Shown piece after piece: positions 9,502-19,481 of a DNA stretch of 64,000 bases (position 1 is the stretch's first letter; each line of letters begins with the position of its first letter). Source of the DNA: Fontibacterium oligotrophicum (GTDB lineage Bacteria; Pseudomonadota; Alphaproteobacteria; Pelagibacterales; Pelagibacteraceae). The DNA is taken from positions 62,001 through 126,000 of the forward strand of contig CBDDZZ010000002.1 in NCBI GenBank assembly GCA_965235975.1. Reading direction: 5' to 3'. The notes beneath the pieces were generated by a model that saw nothing but the letters and a program-made list of their open reading frames with translations, ran no database searches and was not told where the DNA came from. The translations under genes and the position numbers were made by a program.

Positions 9502-10240
9502 GTTTTTTTTTAGGCTTTGAAAAAAAAGATCGTTGCTTTTTAAATATTTTCATTGCCTGATAATGTATTAAAATCATTATTTTTTGTGAAAAAAATAAAT
9601 TCTTAATAAGTTCACTGATCAAAGATAGATCAGATAGTAGTTTTGATTTAGATTTAATTCCAGTTTTTAAGATTAATTGATTCTTTTTGAAAGCATCAAT
9701 ATTAAGTGTAAAATTTTCTTTCTCGTTGTCTAAATAGAATTTATATTTTAATTGCCTTTGTAAAAATGGAGATACATAAAATTTCTTATCCAGCTCTGAG
9801 TAAAATTTTTTATTACGTATTTTATTAACTTTTATAAAATAACAATGTTGCTCATGATGGGTATTTTTTACTTCATAACATAAATATTTAATTTTATTTT
9901 TTTCATTTTTGCACAAGTAAATTGATATTGGATTAAAAACATATCCAAGAAATGAGGGTGAACAATACAAAAAAATTGTATATTTTTTCTTATCTTTAAA
10001 TTTTTTTAAGATTTTTTCCTCAATGAAATTCTTTGGATTACTATCAGTTTTTCTCTTCCCGTGATCTTTAAAATTAAAGCCGAAAAGATTAAAAGAATTT
10101 ACAGAAAAAAAAAATAGCTTATGAATGATTTCTAATTCATTTAAGTTTATTAAAATTGAAAGAGTTTTATAGTTAAATTTATAATTTATTGGACTTAGCC
10201 TCTGATGAAAAACTATGCCTGGCTGAAGGGTACTCTCCAT
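9476..10240 (-). CDS. DUF1365 family protein
   Basis: A 254-residue protein with the DUF1365 start (GIVFHQRLSPINYKFNYK), the segment SPSFLGYVFNPISIYLC and the histidine-rich motif EVKNTHHEQHCYF. The family is nearly always found between an FAD-dependent oxidoreductase and a CFA-type synthase, exactly as here, and is thought to act in the same lipid modification. Its biochemical activity is not established. Its start abuts the oxidoreductase stop. Confidence 0.87.
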   Translation of the reverse strand: MESTLQPGIVFHQRLSPINYKFNYKTLSILINLNELEIIHKLFFFSVNSFNLFGFNFKDHGKRKTDSNPKNFIEEKILKKFKDKKKYTIFLYCSPSFLGYVFNPISIYLCKNEKNKIKYLCYEVKNTHHEQHCYFIKVNKIRNKKFYSELDKKFYVSPFLQRQLKYKFYLDNEKENFTLNIDAFKKNQLILKTGIKSKSKLLSDLSLISELIKNLFFSQKIMILIHYQAMKIFKKQRSFFSKPKKKHDTISFYG

Positions 10241-11470
10241 TAAATTAAATTTTTTACAACATTTTTTGCAGATACAACTCCATCTTCATGAAAGCCATAT
10301 CCACACCAAGCTCCACAATAATAAATGTTATCAATACCTTGTATTTCTCCTAACTTTTTTAATACAAATTCCTTATTATATTTAAAAACTGGATGGCTAT
10401 ATTTCATTTTCTTTATAATTTTTTTTTGATCAATCAAGTTATTAGAATTTATCGATACGAAATAATCTTTTTTACTTTTTAAATTTTGTAAATAATTCAT
10501 CCAATAAGTTAGTCTTGGAATATTATCATCCGAATTTATAAAATTCCAACTGGACCAGTTAAATTTATTTTTAGGCATTAAAGTATTATCTGTATGAAGA
10601 CATGCCTCATTATATTGATAATCAACTAAAGATAGAATTCTTCTTTGTTTTATATAACTATTTGGCAGTATTTTTTTTATTTCATCAGTGTGGTTAGAAA
10701 ATATTAAAAAATCATAAATTAATGTTTTGCCATTTTTTTTAATAATAATTTTATTTTTATCAATTTTTATTGAATTTATATTTATATTTAAAAAAAATTT
10801 TATTTTAAAGTTGCTTATAATTCTCTTAATATACTGATTGCTTCCATTTTTAATAACTTTCCATTGAGGTCTAAATAAAACATTAACTAAGCCGTGATTG
10901 ATAAAGAATTTGATTAAAAAATGCGTTTTATACTCTTTAATTTTATTGATCGGGTTTGACCAAATTGATGAGCACATAGGATATAAATAATATTTTTTAA
11001 ATTCAGTGCTAAAATTAAATTTTTTAAGAAATTTATCTATTTTAAGTTCATTAAAACTTTTTATATTAATTTTTGCTAATATATTAAATTTCAAAATTCC
11101 CATAATTATTTTATAAAATTTTATAGAGAAAAAGTTCTTATTTCTAAAAATAAGGCTATTTATATCTTTACCAGACCACTCAAAATTTTCAGTTGGGTAG
11201 TTTACAGAGAAGCTCATATTTGTATTTTCTTTAGGCCACTCCCAGTTTATCTAAAAATTCAATAAAATTTGGATACGTTTTGTTATTAAAAACTATAAAA
11301 CCGCTATCAATTGAATATTTTTTTTTACCTTCAAATATTTCGTGAGTATGAGTATGTCCACCTAGATATGAGTTTTTTTCATAAACATGGACATCATATT
11401 TTTTGTGTAATTCAAAAGCAGCAGTCAATCCAGAAATACCGCTGCCAATTATGGCAACTTTTTTTTTCAT
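10240..11470 (-). CDS. FAD-dependent amine-oxidase-like oxidoreductase (frame broken once)
   Basis: NAD(P)-binding Rossmann start VAIIGSGISGLTAAFELHK with ADP-binding glutamate segment VHVYEKNSYLGGH, then a typical C-terminal FAD contact YYCGAWCGYGFHEDGVVSA. The frame breaks near 11236. One surplus G separates FLDKLGV from PKENTNMSFSVNYP, and removing it gives about 409 residues in one frame. It lies between photolyase and DUF1365 genes, matching the conserved CFA neighbourhood in which this family is thought to oxidise or desaturate modified acyl chains (inference). Confidence 0.85.
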
Positions 11471-12876
11471 TTCTTTAAATCTTGAAAAGCTTTTAAAGCT
11501 GAATTTCGTGCTTCTACATGTTTTACAATTGGTAACGGATAACTGTGTCCTAATTTAAAATTAATTTGATTTTGTAATTGTTCAGGCATTTCCCAAGGTT
11601 TATGTAAAAATTCAATAGGTACATTTTTTAATTCTGGACACCATTTAGTGACATATTCACCATTGGGATCAAATTTTTCTCCCTGTAAAATTGGATTAAA
11701 AATTCTAAAATAGGGTGCGGCATCTGCCCCTGTACCTGCCACCCATTGCCAACCGGAAACATTATTTGCAATATTAAAATCTAGTAAGGAATTTCTGAAA
11801 TATTTTTCACCTTCATTCCAATGAATTCTTAAATGTTTTACTAAAAAGGAAGCAGTAATCATTCTTACTCTATTATGCATCCAGCCTGTTTCATAAAGTT
11901 CTCGCATGCCAGCATCAACGATTGGATAACCAGTTAATCCTTTTTTCCATTTTTTCAAAAATTCATCATTTTTAATCCAATTAAATTTATCAAATTCTTT
12001 TCTAAGGTTATTTTTTTCCATTTCTGGAAAGTTATGAAGTAAAGAATGAGAAAATTCTCTCCAACCAATTTCATTTATAAACTTTCTAAAACCAATCTTT
12101 TTACTTTTAATCATCAAACATTTATTCATTATTTGATGGACAGATATTTGACCAAATTTCAAATATGGTGATAATTTTGATGTGCCGCTTAATGAAGGGA
12201 TGTCTCGATTTGTTGCGTAATATTCAATATTATTTTTTATAAAATTATTTAGTATTTCAATTGCCTTCTCCTCACTAGGATCCCAATATTTTTCAAATTT
12301 TTTATTCCAATTTTTCTTTGGATAAATAGCTTCAATATCTTTATTAATTTTTTTTTTCTTGGAATAAGAACTAATTCTCTCATCAATTTTTTGATTATTT
12401 TCTAGATAAATTTTTTCAGCTTTTTTCCAATAATGAGTAAAAACCTTAAAAGGTGTACCATCATCTTTTTTTACTTTTTCTACAGGATTTAATAAATTAG
12501 AGTTGAATTCTATAAAGATTATATTATTTTCTTCTAATATTTTTTTTACACTTTGTTCAGTACGGTTTTCATCTAAATGGCAGGACTTATTCCAAAAAAT
12601 TTTGTCGATTTTTTTGTTATTTACTAAATTTTTTATTATTTTTTCAGCATTTCCAGAAATTATGTCAAGCGTAATATTTAATTCTTGTAATTTTTCCTGG
12701 AAAACTTCTAGCGATTTTGCAAGCCACCACCTCTGTGCCTCTTGCTTATGGTATTTGTCTTTATCAAATATATAAATAACTTTTTTTGCGCTTTTTTTCT
12801 CATTAATTAAGCTTGAAATTGCAGGATTATTAATAGTTCTGAAGTCATCCTTTAACCAAACTACAGAGCTTAACAT
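11467..12876 (-). CDS. phrB: Deoxyribodipyrimidine photolyase
   Basis: Light-driven repair of UV pyrimidine dimers. 469 residues: an N-terminal antenna-binding domain (VVWLKDDFRTINNPA) and a C-terminal FAD domain with the family motifs LSPYLKFGQIS, INEIGWREF, GYPIVDAGMRELYETGWMHNRVRM and SGWQWVAGTGADAAPYFRIFNP. It is the first gene of the minus-strand operon and overlaps the oxidoreductase start by four bases. Co-transcription with membrane lipid genes suggests a shared response to light stress. Confidence 0.95.
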   Translation of the reverse strand: MLSSVVWLKDDFRTINNPAISSLINEKKSAKKVIYIFDKDKYHKQEAQRWWLAKSLEVFQEKLQELNITLDIISGNAEKIIKNLVNNKKIDKIFWNKSCHLDENRTEQSVKKILEENNIIFIEFNSNLLNPVEKVKKDDGTPFKVFTHYWKKAEKIYLENNQKIDERISSYSKKKKINKDIEAIYPKKNWNKKFEKYWDPSEEKAIEILNNFIKNNIEYYATNRDIPSLSGTSKLSPYLKFGQISVHQIMNKCLMIKSKKIGFRKFINEIGWREFSHSLLHNFPEMEKNNLRKEFDKFNWIKNDEFLKKWKKGLTGYPIVDAGMRELYETGWMHNRVRMITASFLVKHLRIHWNEGEKYFRNSLLDFNIANNVSGWQWVAGTGADAAPYFRIFNPILQGEKFDPNGEYVTKWCPELKNVPIEFLHKPWEMPEQLQNQINFKLGHSYPLPIVKHVEARNSALKAFQDLKK

Positions 12877-12960
12877 TATAAATATTTTTTAAATTTTTAG
12901 ACTTGATTTATTTACTTAAAATACGTTTAATCAGATTTTATTATTTAAATAAAGGGATCA

Positions 12961-13311
12961 ATGTCACTAGAATTAAATCAACATTTAGGAAAGCAATTAA
13001 GAGCTAGAAGATCTGCTCTTGGTCTTACACAAACTCAAGTAGCAAGAGCAATTAATGTTACATTTCAGCAAATACAAAAATATGAAAAAGGAACTAATGG
13101 AGTTAGTTCCAGCAGATTATTACAATTAGCCAATTTTTTAAAAGTTCCTGTAAAGTATTTTTTTGAGGAATTTAAAGATTTTCAAAATTTAGACTCACAA
13201 AATAAAAATGATAACTCTTTAGAAGCTTTTGTCGGAAAATTAACTGAAGTTGAAAAAGATAAACTTTTAAATATCTTAAATTCAAATAAGAAACTATCTA
13301 GGACAGCGTAA
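12961..13311 (+). CDS. XRE-family transcriptional regulator
   Basis: A 116-residue protein with one Cro/CI-type helix-turn-helix in the first 70 residues (LGLTQTQVARAINVTFQQIQKYEKG). A C-terminal tail, rich in charged and asparagine residues, ends in a short helix. It is divergent from the photolyase operon across an 84-base spacer, so it could control that operon or itself, but no operator is obvious. Small single-HTH regulators of this type are common in alphaproteobacteria; the ligand and targets are unknown. Confidence 0.88.
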   Translation: MSLELNQHLGKQLRARRSALGLTQTQVARAINVTFQQIQKYEKGTNGVSSSRLLQLANFLKVPVKYFFEEFKDFQNLDSQNKNDNSLEAFVGKLTEVEKDKLLNILNSNKKLSRTA

Positions 13312-13317
13312 ATTTTT

Positions 13318-13393
13318 TGGCTCCCCGAGCAGGACTCGAACCTGCGACCAATTGATTAACAGTCAACTGCTCTACCAGCTGAGCTATCGGGGA
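13318..13393 (-). tRNA. tRNA-Asn (anticodon GTT)
   Basis: Cloverleaf with acceptor TCCCCGA/TCGGGGA, anticodon loop containing GTT in stem TTGAC/GTCAA context, T loop GGTTCGAGTCC and encoded CCA. It converges on the XRE gene, whose stop is 7 bases away. Confidence 0.96.
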
Positions 13394-13439
13394 ATAAAAA
13401 AACACAATACGATTTTTTTTTTTAAAAACAATATTTATT

Positions 13440-13513
13440 TGGAGGCCACGCCCAGAATCGAACTGGGATACAAGGATTTGCAGTCCTCTGCGTAACCATT
13501 CCGCCACGTGGCC
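13440..13513 (-). tRNA. tRNA-Cys (anticodon GCA)
   Basis: Acceptor GGCCACG/CGTGGCC, anticodon GCA in loop CTGCAAA, T loop AGTTCGATTCT, discriminator T and encoded CCA. It lies upstream of tRNA-Asn on the same strand, 46 bases away, and likely shares its transcript. Confidence 0.96.
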
Positions 13514-13584
13514 ATATTTTTTTCTGTATTATTTTCTAATAGCTATCGTGTATATATATTTAGTTTTCAAGACTCGCAAATATT

Positions 13585-14235
13585 ATGCAACATACAACTC
13601 GAAAATTAAATATGATTGAGAGCCAATTAAGGCCTAATAATATTATAGATGAAAATTTAATTGCTGCATTTCAAAAAGTTCATCAAGAAGATTTTTTGCC
13701 AGATTCTTTAAAAAATTTATCCTATATTGATGATCATATAAAATTCTCTCAACATAGTTTCATTTTAAAACCACTTATCTTTGCTAAATTCTTAAATATT
13801 ATCAAACCTCAATTGTCTGATACTATTTTAGAAATAGGTTCTGGTGGGGGCTACACAACCTCCATATTGGCTAATTTAGTAAATTTTGTTTATTCAATTG
13901 AACAAGACAAAATCATATTCGACTTAGCAATAAAAAATATTAAAATTAAAAATTACATAAACATTAATGTTTTATTTTCAAATTACAGAAAACTAAATAA
14001 TCTAGATCTAAAATTTGATAAAATTATTATCAATGGAACGGTAAATGATAATCCTGTAAATTTATTAGACAAATTAAAAGTTGATGGAAAATTGGTTTGC
14101 ATTCTAAAAGAGGACTCTTACTCAAGTATTTATCTTTATAAAAAAAAAGTAAGTGGATATGAAAAATTGAAAATTATGAATGCTAGCGCACCTATAATTA
14201 TAAATTATATCGACAAAGAAGAATTTAATTTTTAA
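13585..14235 (+). CDS. pcm: Protein-L-isoaspartate O-methyltransferase family protein
   Basis: SAM-dependent methyltransferase of the PCMT family, which repairs isoaspartyl residues in damaged proteins. The start MIESQLRPNNI and SAM motif ILEIGSGGGYTTSILA are typical of the alphaproteobacterial group. The second half (LKVDGKLVCILKED) follows the fold. At 216 residues it is family length. The alphaproteobacterial branch often lacks proven repair activity, so the substrate is uncertain. The stop overlaps the valS start by one base. Confidence 0.88.
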   Translation: MQHTTRKLNMIESQLRPNNIIDENLIAAFQKVHQEDFLPDSLKNLSYIDDHIKFSQHSFILKPLIFAKFLNIIKPQLSDTILEIGSGGGYTTSILANLVNFVYSIEQDKIIFDLAIKNIKIKNYININVLFSNYRKLNNLDLKFDKIIINGTVNDNPVNLLDKLKVDGKLVCILKEDSYSSIYLYKKKVSGYEKLKIMNASAPIIINYIDKEEFNF

Positions 14236-16880
14236 TGTTAGAAGAAAACTATAACCACCTAGAAATAGAGGATAAAATTTATAACTTCTGGGAAAGAAAT
14301 AAATTATTTGAACCTAAAAAAAATAGTAATAAAAAAAAATACTTTTCTATTGTAATACCTCCTCCTAATGTAACTGGAAATCTACACATGGGGCATGCTC
14401 TCAATAATTCTATTCAAGATTTATTAGTAAGATTTTATAGATTAAAGGGTTACGAAACGCTTTGGCAACCAGGAACTGACCACGCTGGAATAGCAACTGA
14501 ACTTGTTGTTGAAAAAAAACTAAATGAAAAAAAACAATCAAAGAAAATATTAGGTAGGGAAAAATTTCTTAAAGAAGTTTGGAATTGGAAAGATCATTCT
14601 GGAAACATAATAATAAATCAACTTAAAAAATTAGGATCTTCATGTGATTGGTCTCAAACCAGATTTACTATGGACGAAAATATGTCTGAAGCAGTGGTTA
14701 AAGTTTTTTCAGAATTATTTAAAAAAAAACTTATTTATAAAGATTTTAAACTATCAAACTGGGATCCAGTATTAAAAACTGCAATTTCTGATTTAGAAGT
14801 AGTGCAGAAAGAAATAGAAGGTAAACTTTATTATATAAAATATTTTATTGATAAAAACGATTTTATATCAATAGCAACTACTAGGCCGGAAACTATATTC
14901 GCTGATACTGCAATTGCCGTAAATCCCAAAGATAAACGATATAAAAAATTTATTAGTAAAAAAGCAAAAATTCCAATTATAGATAAGCAAATTAAAATAA
15001 TAGCTGATGATTATGCCGATCCTGATCAAGGATCTGGGGCTGTAAAAATTACTCCTGCCCATGACTTTAATGATTATGAGGTTGGATTAAGACATGATTT
15101 GGAAAAAATTAACATTTTAGAGGCCGATGGAAGACTTAATAAAAATTGTCCTAAAAAGTACCAAGGTCTTGATAGATTTGAAGCAAGAAAATTAATAATA
15201 GAGGATTTAAAATTAATTAATGCATTAGAAAAAGAGGAAATAATAAAACATAACGTTCCTTACGGTGATAGATCAAATTCTATAATCGAGCCTTATCTTA
15301 CAGAACAATGGTTTTTAAATGTTAAAAAAATGTCGAAGGAGGCATTAAAGGCGGTAAAAAATAAAAAAACAATTTTTTTTCCTGAGTCATGGACTAAAAA
15401 TTACAATTTATGGTTAAAAGATATTAGACCATGGTGTATTTCCAGACAGATTTGGTGGGGTCATCAAATTCCTATCTGGTATGGAAATGATGGAAAAGTT
15501 TTTTCAGCAAAAGATCAAAATGACGCTCAAATACAAGCAGACAAGTATTATAAAAAAAAAAATTCTCCTATAAATCAAGATATCAATGTTTTAGATACTT
15601 GGTTCTCATCAGCATTATGGCCATTTGCAAGTCTAGGTTGGCCTAAAAAAACTTATAATCTTAAAAGATTTTATAAAACATCAGTTTTGGTAACGGGATT
15701 TGATATTTTATTTTTTTGGGTAGCTCGAATGATGATGATGGGATTATTTTTTACCAAAAAAGTTCCATTCGATAAAGTTTATATACACGCATTAGTTAGA
15801 GATATTGATGGTCAAAAAATGTCTAAGTCAAAAGGCAATGTAATTGACCCTTTAGATTTAATAGAAAAATATGGAGCAGACGCTTTAAGATTTACTTTAA
15901 TGTCCATGGCATCACCTGGAAGAGATGTCAAACTTTCAGAGGATAGAGTTAAAGGGTATAGAAACTTTTTAACTAAAATTTGGAATGTTTCTAAATTTTG
16001 TGAATTTAATAAATGTAACGAAGATATTCAAATTGACAGCAAAGAAATAAAATTAGAAATAAATCAATGGATTATAAATGAGTTTATTAATACTAAAAAT
16101 AATACTGAGGGTCACATAAAAAATTTTAGATTTGATGAAGCTTCTAAAGAAATTTATAATTTTGTATGGAATGTATTTTGTGACTGGTATTTAGAATTTT
16201 CTAAATCAATTTTTTACTCAAATGATCAAAGCCAAATAAAAGAAACCAAAAAAGTTTTTGGATTTATATTTTCAAATATACTTTTAATTCTTCATCCATT
16301 TATACCTTTTGTTACAGAGGAGCTATGGAGTAAGCTAAAGTTTGATGAAATATACAAAAGTCCTTTAATTAATTTCAATTCTAAAAAAGAAATTAAAATA
16401 ATTAAAAATACCAATATTGAATTGATCCATTGGTTAATAAAACTTGTAAGTTTAATAAGATCTACAAAAGTTATTTTACAAGTTGCACCTGGTAATTTTG
16501 TGGATGTTTGTGTTGATCATTTACCAAAAGATAAAAAAAATTTTTTAGAAAGAAATTCTTTAATTTTTAAAAAAGCTTCTCGAGTTGAAAATTATTTTAA
16601 AAAAGATGAAAAAAATGAAAATATACTACCAATTTATTTGGATGGAGATGCTATTCTTATTAAATTTTCAACAGAAATTTCTCTAAATGATCAGATTATT
16701 AAAGTAAAAGCAAAAATAGATTTAATAAAGAATAGTATTATTGCAACTAAAAATAAACTTTCTAATAAATCGTTTATTAATAAAGCTCCAAAAGATGTAG
16801 TAGATAAAGAAAAAGATATTTTGAAGAGATTAGTAAATGATTTAAATCAATTAGAAAGTATAATATCTATTAAAAATTAA
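14235..16880 (+). CDS. valS: Valine--tRNA ligase
   Basis: Class I synthetase charging tRNA-Val, 881 residues. The HIGH motif appears as NLHMGHALN (about residue 50) and the KMSKS motif as GQKMSKSKGNV. The editing (CP1) domain carries ATTRPETIFADTAIAVNP, and a C-terminal coiled-coil arm with lysine-rich heptads ends the protein. No frame problems were seen over 2.6 kb, in contrast to the damaged patches. It lies in a plus-strand run with pcm and ilvD. Confidence 0.97.
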   Translation: MLEENYNHLEIEDKIYNFWERNKLFEPKKNSNKKKYFSIVIPPPNVTGNLHMGHALNNSIQDLLVRFYRLKGYETLWQPGTDHAGIATELVVEKKLNEKKQSKKILGREKFLKEVWNWKDHSGNIIINQLKKLGSSCDWSQTRFTMDENMSEAVVKVFSELFKKKLIYKDFKLSNWDPVLKTAISDLEVVQKEIEGKLYYIKYFIDKNDFISIATTRPETIFADTAIAVNPKDKRYKKFISKKAKIPIIDKQIKIIADDYADPDQGSGAVKITPAHDFNDYEVGLRHDLEKINILEADGRLNKNCPKKYQGLDRFEARKLIIEDLKLINALEKEEIIKHNVPYGDRSNSIIEPYLTEQWFLNVKKMSKEALKAVKNKKTIFFPESWTKNYNLWLKDIRPWCISRQIWWGHQIPIWYGNDGKVFSAKDQNDAQIQADKYYKKKNSPINQDINVLDTWFSSALWPFASLGWPKKTYNLKRFYKTSVLVTGFDILFFWVARMMMMGLFFTKKVPFDKVYIHALVRDIDGQKMSKSKGNVIDPLDLIEKYGADALRFTLMSMASPGRDVKLSEDRVKGYRNFLTKIWNVSKFCEFNKCNEDIQIDSKEIKLEINQWIINEFINTKNNTEGHIKNFRFDEASKEIYNFVWNVFCDWYLEFSKSIFYSNDQSQIKETKKVFGFIFSNILLILHPFIPFVTEELWSKLKFDEIYKSPLINFNSKKEIKIIKNTNIELIHWLIKLVSLIRSTKVILQVAPGNFVDVCVDHLPKDKKNFLERNSLIFKKASRVENYFKKDEKNENILPIYLDGDAILIKFSTEISLNDQIIKVKAKIDLIKNSIIATKNKLSNKSFINKAPKDVVDKEKDILKRLVNDLNQLESIISIKN

Positions 16881-16882
16881 TT

Positions 16883-18598
16883 ATGAAATTTGATAAATCA
16901 AAACTACCTAGTCGCCATACAACAGTAGGACCAGATAGAGCTCCACATAGATCTTTTTATTATGCAATGGATTTAAAAAAAAGTGATATTGCCAAACCTT
17001 TTGTTGGAGTAGTTTCTACATGGAATGAAGCAGCTCCGTGTAATATTGCTTTAATGAGACAGGCTCAATCTGCAAAAAAAGGTGTTTCTGATAATAGTGG
17101 AACTCCAAGAGAATTTTGTACGATTACAGTTACAGATGGAATTGCAATGGGGCATGAAGGAATGAAGTCATCATTAATATCTAGAGAAATAATTGCAGAT
17201 TCAACAGAACTAACAGTTAGAGGTCATTGTTACGATGCATTAGTTGGTTTAGCCGGATGCGATAAATCTTTACCAGGACTAATGATGGCCATGTGTAGAT
17301 TAAATGTGCCTAGCGTTTTTATTTATGGTGGATCTATATTACCAGGAAAATTTAAAGGAAAAGACGTAACAGTTGTTGATGTTTTTGAAGCTGTTGGAAA
17401 ACATTCTAACAACCAAATGTCAGATGAGGATTTAGAAGAATTAGAAATCAGCGCATGTCCAAGCGCAGGAGCATGTGGAGGGCAGTTCACTGCAAACACA
17501 ATGGCATGTGTATCAGAAGCTATTGGTTTGGCGTTGCCGTATTCATCAGGAACTCCTGCGCCGTATGAAGAAAGAGATAAATATGCTTATGCGAGTGGAC
17601 AAGCAGTAATGTCTTTATTAAAAAAAAATATTAGACCAAGAGATATTGTTACACTCAAATCATTACAAAACGCTGCAACTATTGTGGCTGCAACCGGTGG
17701 ATCTACAAATGCCGCGCTTCATCTTCCTGCAATTGCAAATGAATGTGGAATCAAATTTGATCTTATGGATGTTGCTAAAATTTTTAAAAAAACTCCTTAT
17801 TTAGCAGATCTAAAACCAGGTGGAAAATATGTTGCAAAAGATATGTTTGAGGCTGGGGGAGTGCCAATGCTACTTAAAACTTTATTGGATGGAGGTTATT
17901 TGCATGGAGATTGTTTGACTGTGACTGGCGAAACTATGAAAAAAAATTTAGAAAATGTTAAATTTAATAATAAACAGGATGTAATGAGGCCTTATAACAA
18001 ACCACTTTCAAAAACAGGAGGAGTTGTTGGTCTACAGGGAAATTTAGCTCCTGAAGGTGCAATCGTTAAAGTTGCCGGAATGAAAACTCTAAAGTTTGAA
18101 GGAAAAGCTTTGTGTTTTAATAGTGAAGAAGAGGCTTTTAAAGCAGTTCAAAAACGAAAATATAAAGAAGGGGACGTTATAGTTATTAGATATGAAGGGC
18201 CAAGGGGAGGTCCTGGAATGAGAGAAATGCTATCGACTACTGCAGCTATTTATGGCCAAGGAATGGGAGAAAAAGTTGCATTAATTACCGATGGAAGATT
18301 TTCAGGAGCAACTAGAGGTTTTTGCGTTGGACACGTTGCGCCAGAAGCATTTAATGGTGGTCCGATAGCATTATTAAAAAATGGCGATACAATAATTATC
18401 GATGCTAATAAAGGTACTATTGAAGTTAAAATTTCAAATTCTGAATTACAAAAACGAAAAAAATCTTGGAAAAATATAAAACCTAATTTTACATCAGGAA
18501 CCCTTTGGAAATATGCACAGTCTGTTGGATCTTCAAAATATGGCGCAGTAACTCATCCAGGTGGCTCTAAAGAAAAAAAATGTTACGCGGACATTTGA
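16883..18598 (+). CDS. ilvD: Dihydroxy-acid dehydratase
   Basis: Third step of branched-chain amino acid synthesis (dihydroxy-acid to 2-keto acid), an Fe-S enzyme in the cytosol. 571 residues with cluster-ligand regions LVGLAGCDKSLPGLMMA and ISACPSAGACGGQFTANTM, and the C-terminal segment YEGPRGGPGMREML plus DGRFSGATRGFCVGHV. Intact, family length. Placed three bases after valS. Confidence 0.96.
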   Translation: MKFDKSKLPSRHTTVGPDRAPHRSFYYAMDLKKSDIAKPFVGVVSTWNEAAPCNIALMRQAQSAKKGVSDNSGTPREFCTITVTDGIAMGHEGMKSSLISREIIADSTELTVRGHCYDALVGLAGCDKSLPGLMMAMCRLNVPSVFIYGGSILPGKFKGKDVTVVDVFEAVGKHSNNQMSDEDLEELEISACPSAGACGGQFTANTMACVSEAIGLALPYSSGTPAPYEERDKYAYASGQAVMSLLKKNIRPRDIVTLKSLQNAATIVAATGGSTNAALHLPAIANECGIKFDLMDVAKIFKKTPYLADLKPGGKYVAKDMFEAGGVPMLLKTLLDGGYLHGDCLTVTGETMKKNLENVKFNNKQDVMRPYNKPLSKTGGVVGLQGNLAPEGAIVKVAGMKTLKFEGKALCFNSEEEAFKAVQKRKYKEGDVIVIRYEGPRGGPGMREMLSTTAAIYGQGMGEKVALITDGRFSGATRGFCVGHVAPEAFNGGPIALLKNGDTIIIDANKGTIEVKISNSELQKRKKSWKNIKPNFTSGTLWKYAQSVGSSKYGAVTHPGGSKEKKCYADI

Positions 18599-18605
18599 GG
18601 AATAA

Positions 18606-19481
18606 TTGTTTCTTACAATTTTAAATATAATACTCCCAGTTATTTTTGTAATATTTATCGGATATCTGTGGAATATCTATAACAAAGATTTTAATATTGT
18701 TGCTGTTACAAAACTTGTTTCAAATATTGCTCTACCATGTCTGATTTATGATTCCATAACTAGAGCAAATTTAACTATAAATATTTTTTTTGAAATTTTT
18801 TTTTCAGCTTTTTTAGTTCTATCTCTTGGTTTTTTATTTGGATATTTTTTTATAAAAATTTTCAAACTTCCATCTATTAAATTAACAACTCCAATAATGC
18901 ACCCTAACAGTGGTAACATGGGTCTGCCACTTGCTTTATTAACTTTCGGTAGTGAGGGCCTTGCACTAGCTGCAGGATTTGCTTCTATTGTAATGGTAAG
19001 TCATTTTACAGCTAATTCCGCAATTTCATCAGGAAATTATTCATTTAAAAAAATATTATTAAGTCCTGTTTTGTTAGCATTATTGGCTTCACTTATTATT
19101 TTGTTCTACAAAATTGAAATGCCAAGTTTTATTAATAGTTTTGCAAAAATTTTATCAGGACTTGTTATACCTTTAGTTTTGCTAGCATTAGGAATGTCAC
19201 TCAGCAAAATTAATATTAAAAATTTAAAAATAGGTTTATTGCTGGGTTTATTTAAAATTATTATCGGTCCGATTATTGGATTGCTGGTAGTTTATTTATT
19301 AAATCTTGATGGTATTGTAGCTAAAGTTGTAATATTACAATCAACAATGCCGGCTGCCATATTGACATATTTGATAGCTTCAGAAAATAATTCATATGAT
19401 CAAGAAATTGGTGCAGCTGTTTTTGTGTCCACTGTTGCTTCTATTATTTCAATACCAGTTATTTTATTTTTTTTAATATAA
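18606..19481 (+). CDS. AEC family transporter (auxin efflux carrier-like)
   Basis: A 291-residue membrane protein with about ten hydrophobic helices in two five-helix halves. Conserved polar glycine/proline segments (HPNSGNMGLPLALLTFG; LGMSLSKINIKN) fit PF03547. It starts with TTG preceded by GAGG. Family members export or import small carboxylates and related metabolites; the substrate here is not predictable. Overlaps the manC start by one base. Confidence 0.85.
   Translation: MFLTILNIILPVIFVIFIGYLWNIYNKDFNIVAVTKLVSNIALPCLIYDSITRANLTINIFFEIFFSAFLVLSLGFLFGYFFIKIFKLPSIKLTTPIMHPNSGNMGLPLALLTFGSEGLALAAGFASIVMVSHFTANSAISSGNYSFKKILLSPVLLALLASLIILFYKIEMPSFINSFAKILSGLVIPLVLLALGMSLSKINIKNLKIGLLLGLFKIIIGPIIGLLVVYLLNLDGIVAKVVILQSTMPAAILTYLIASENNSYDQEIGAAVFVSTVASIISIPVILFFLI

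Noticed and set aside
13298..13507. Minus-strand ORF of 69 codons
   Set aside because: It spans tRNA-Asn and tRNA-Cys; its protein-like end is translated tRNA sequence.
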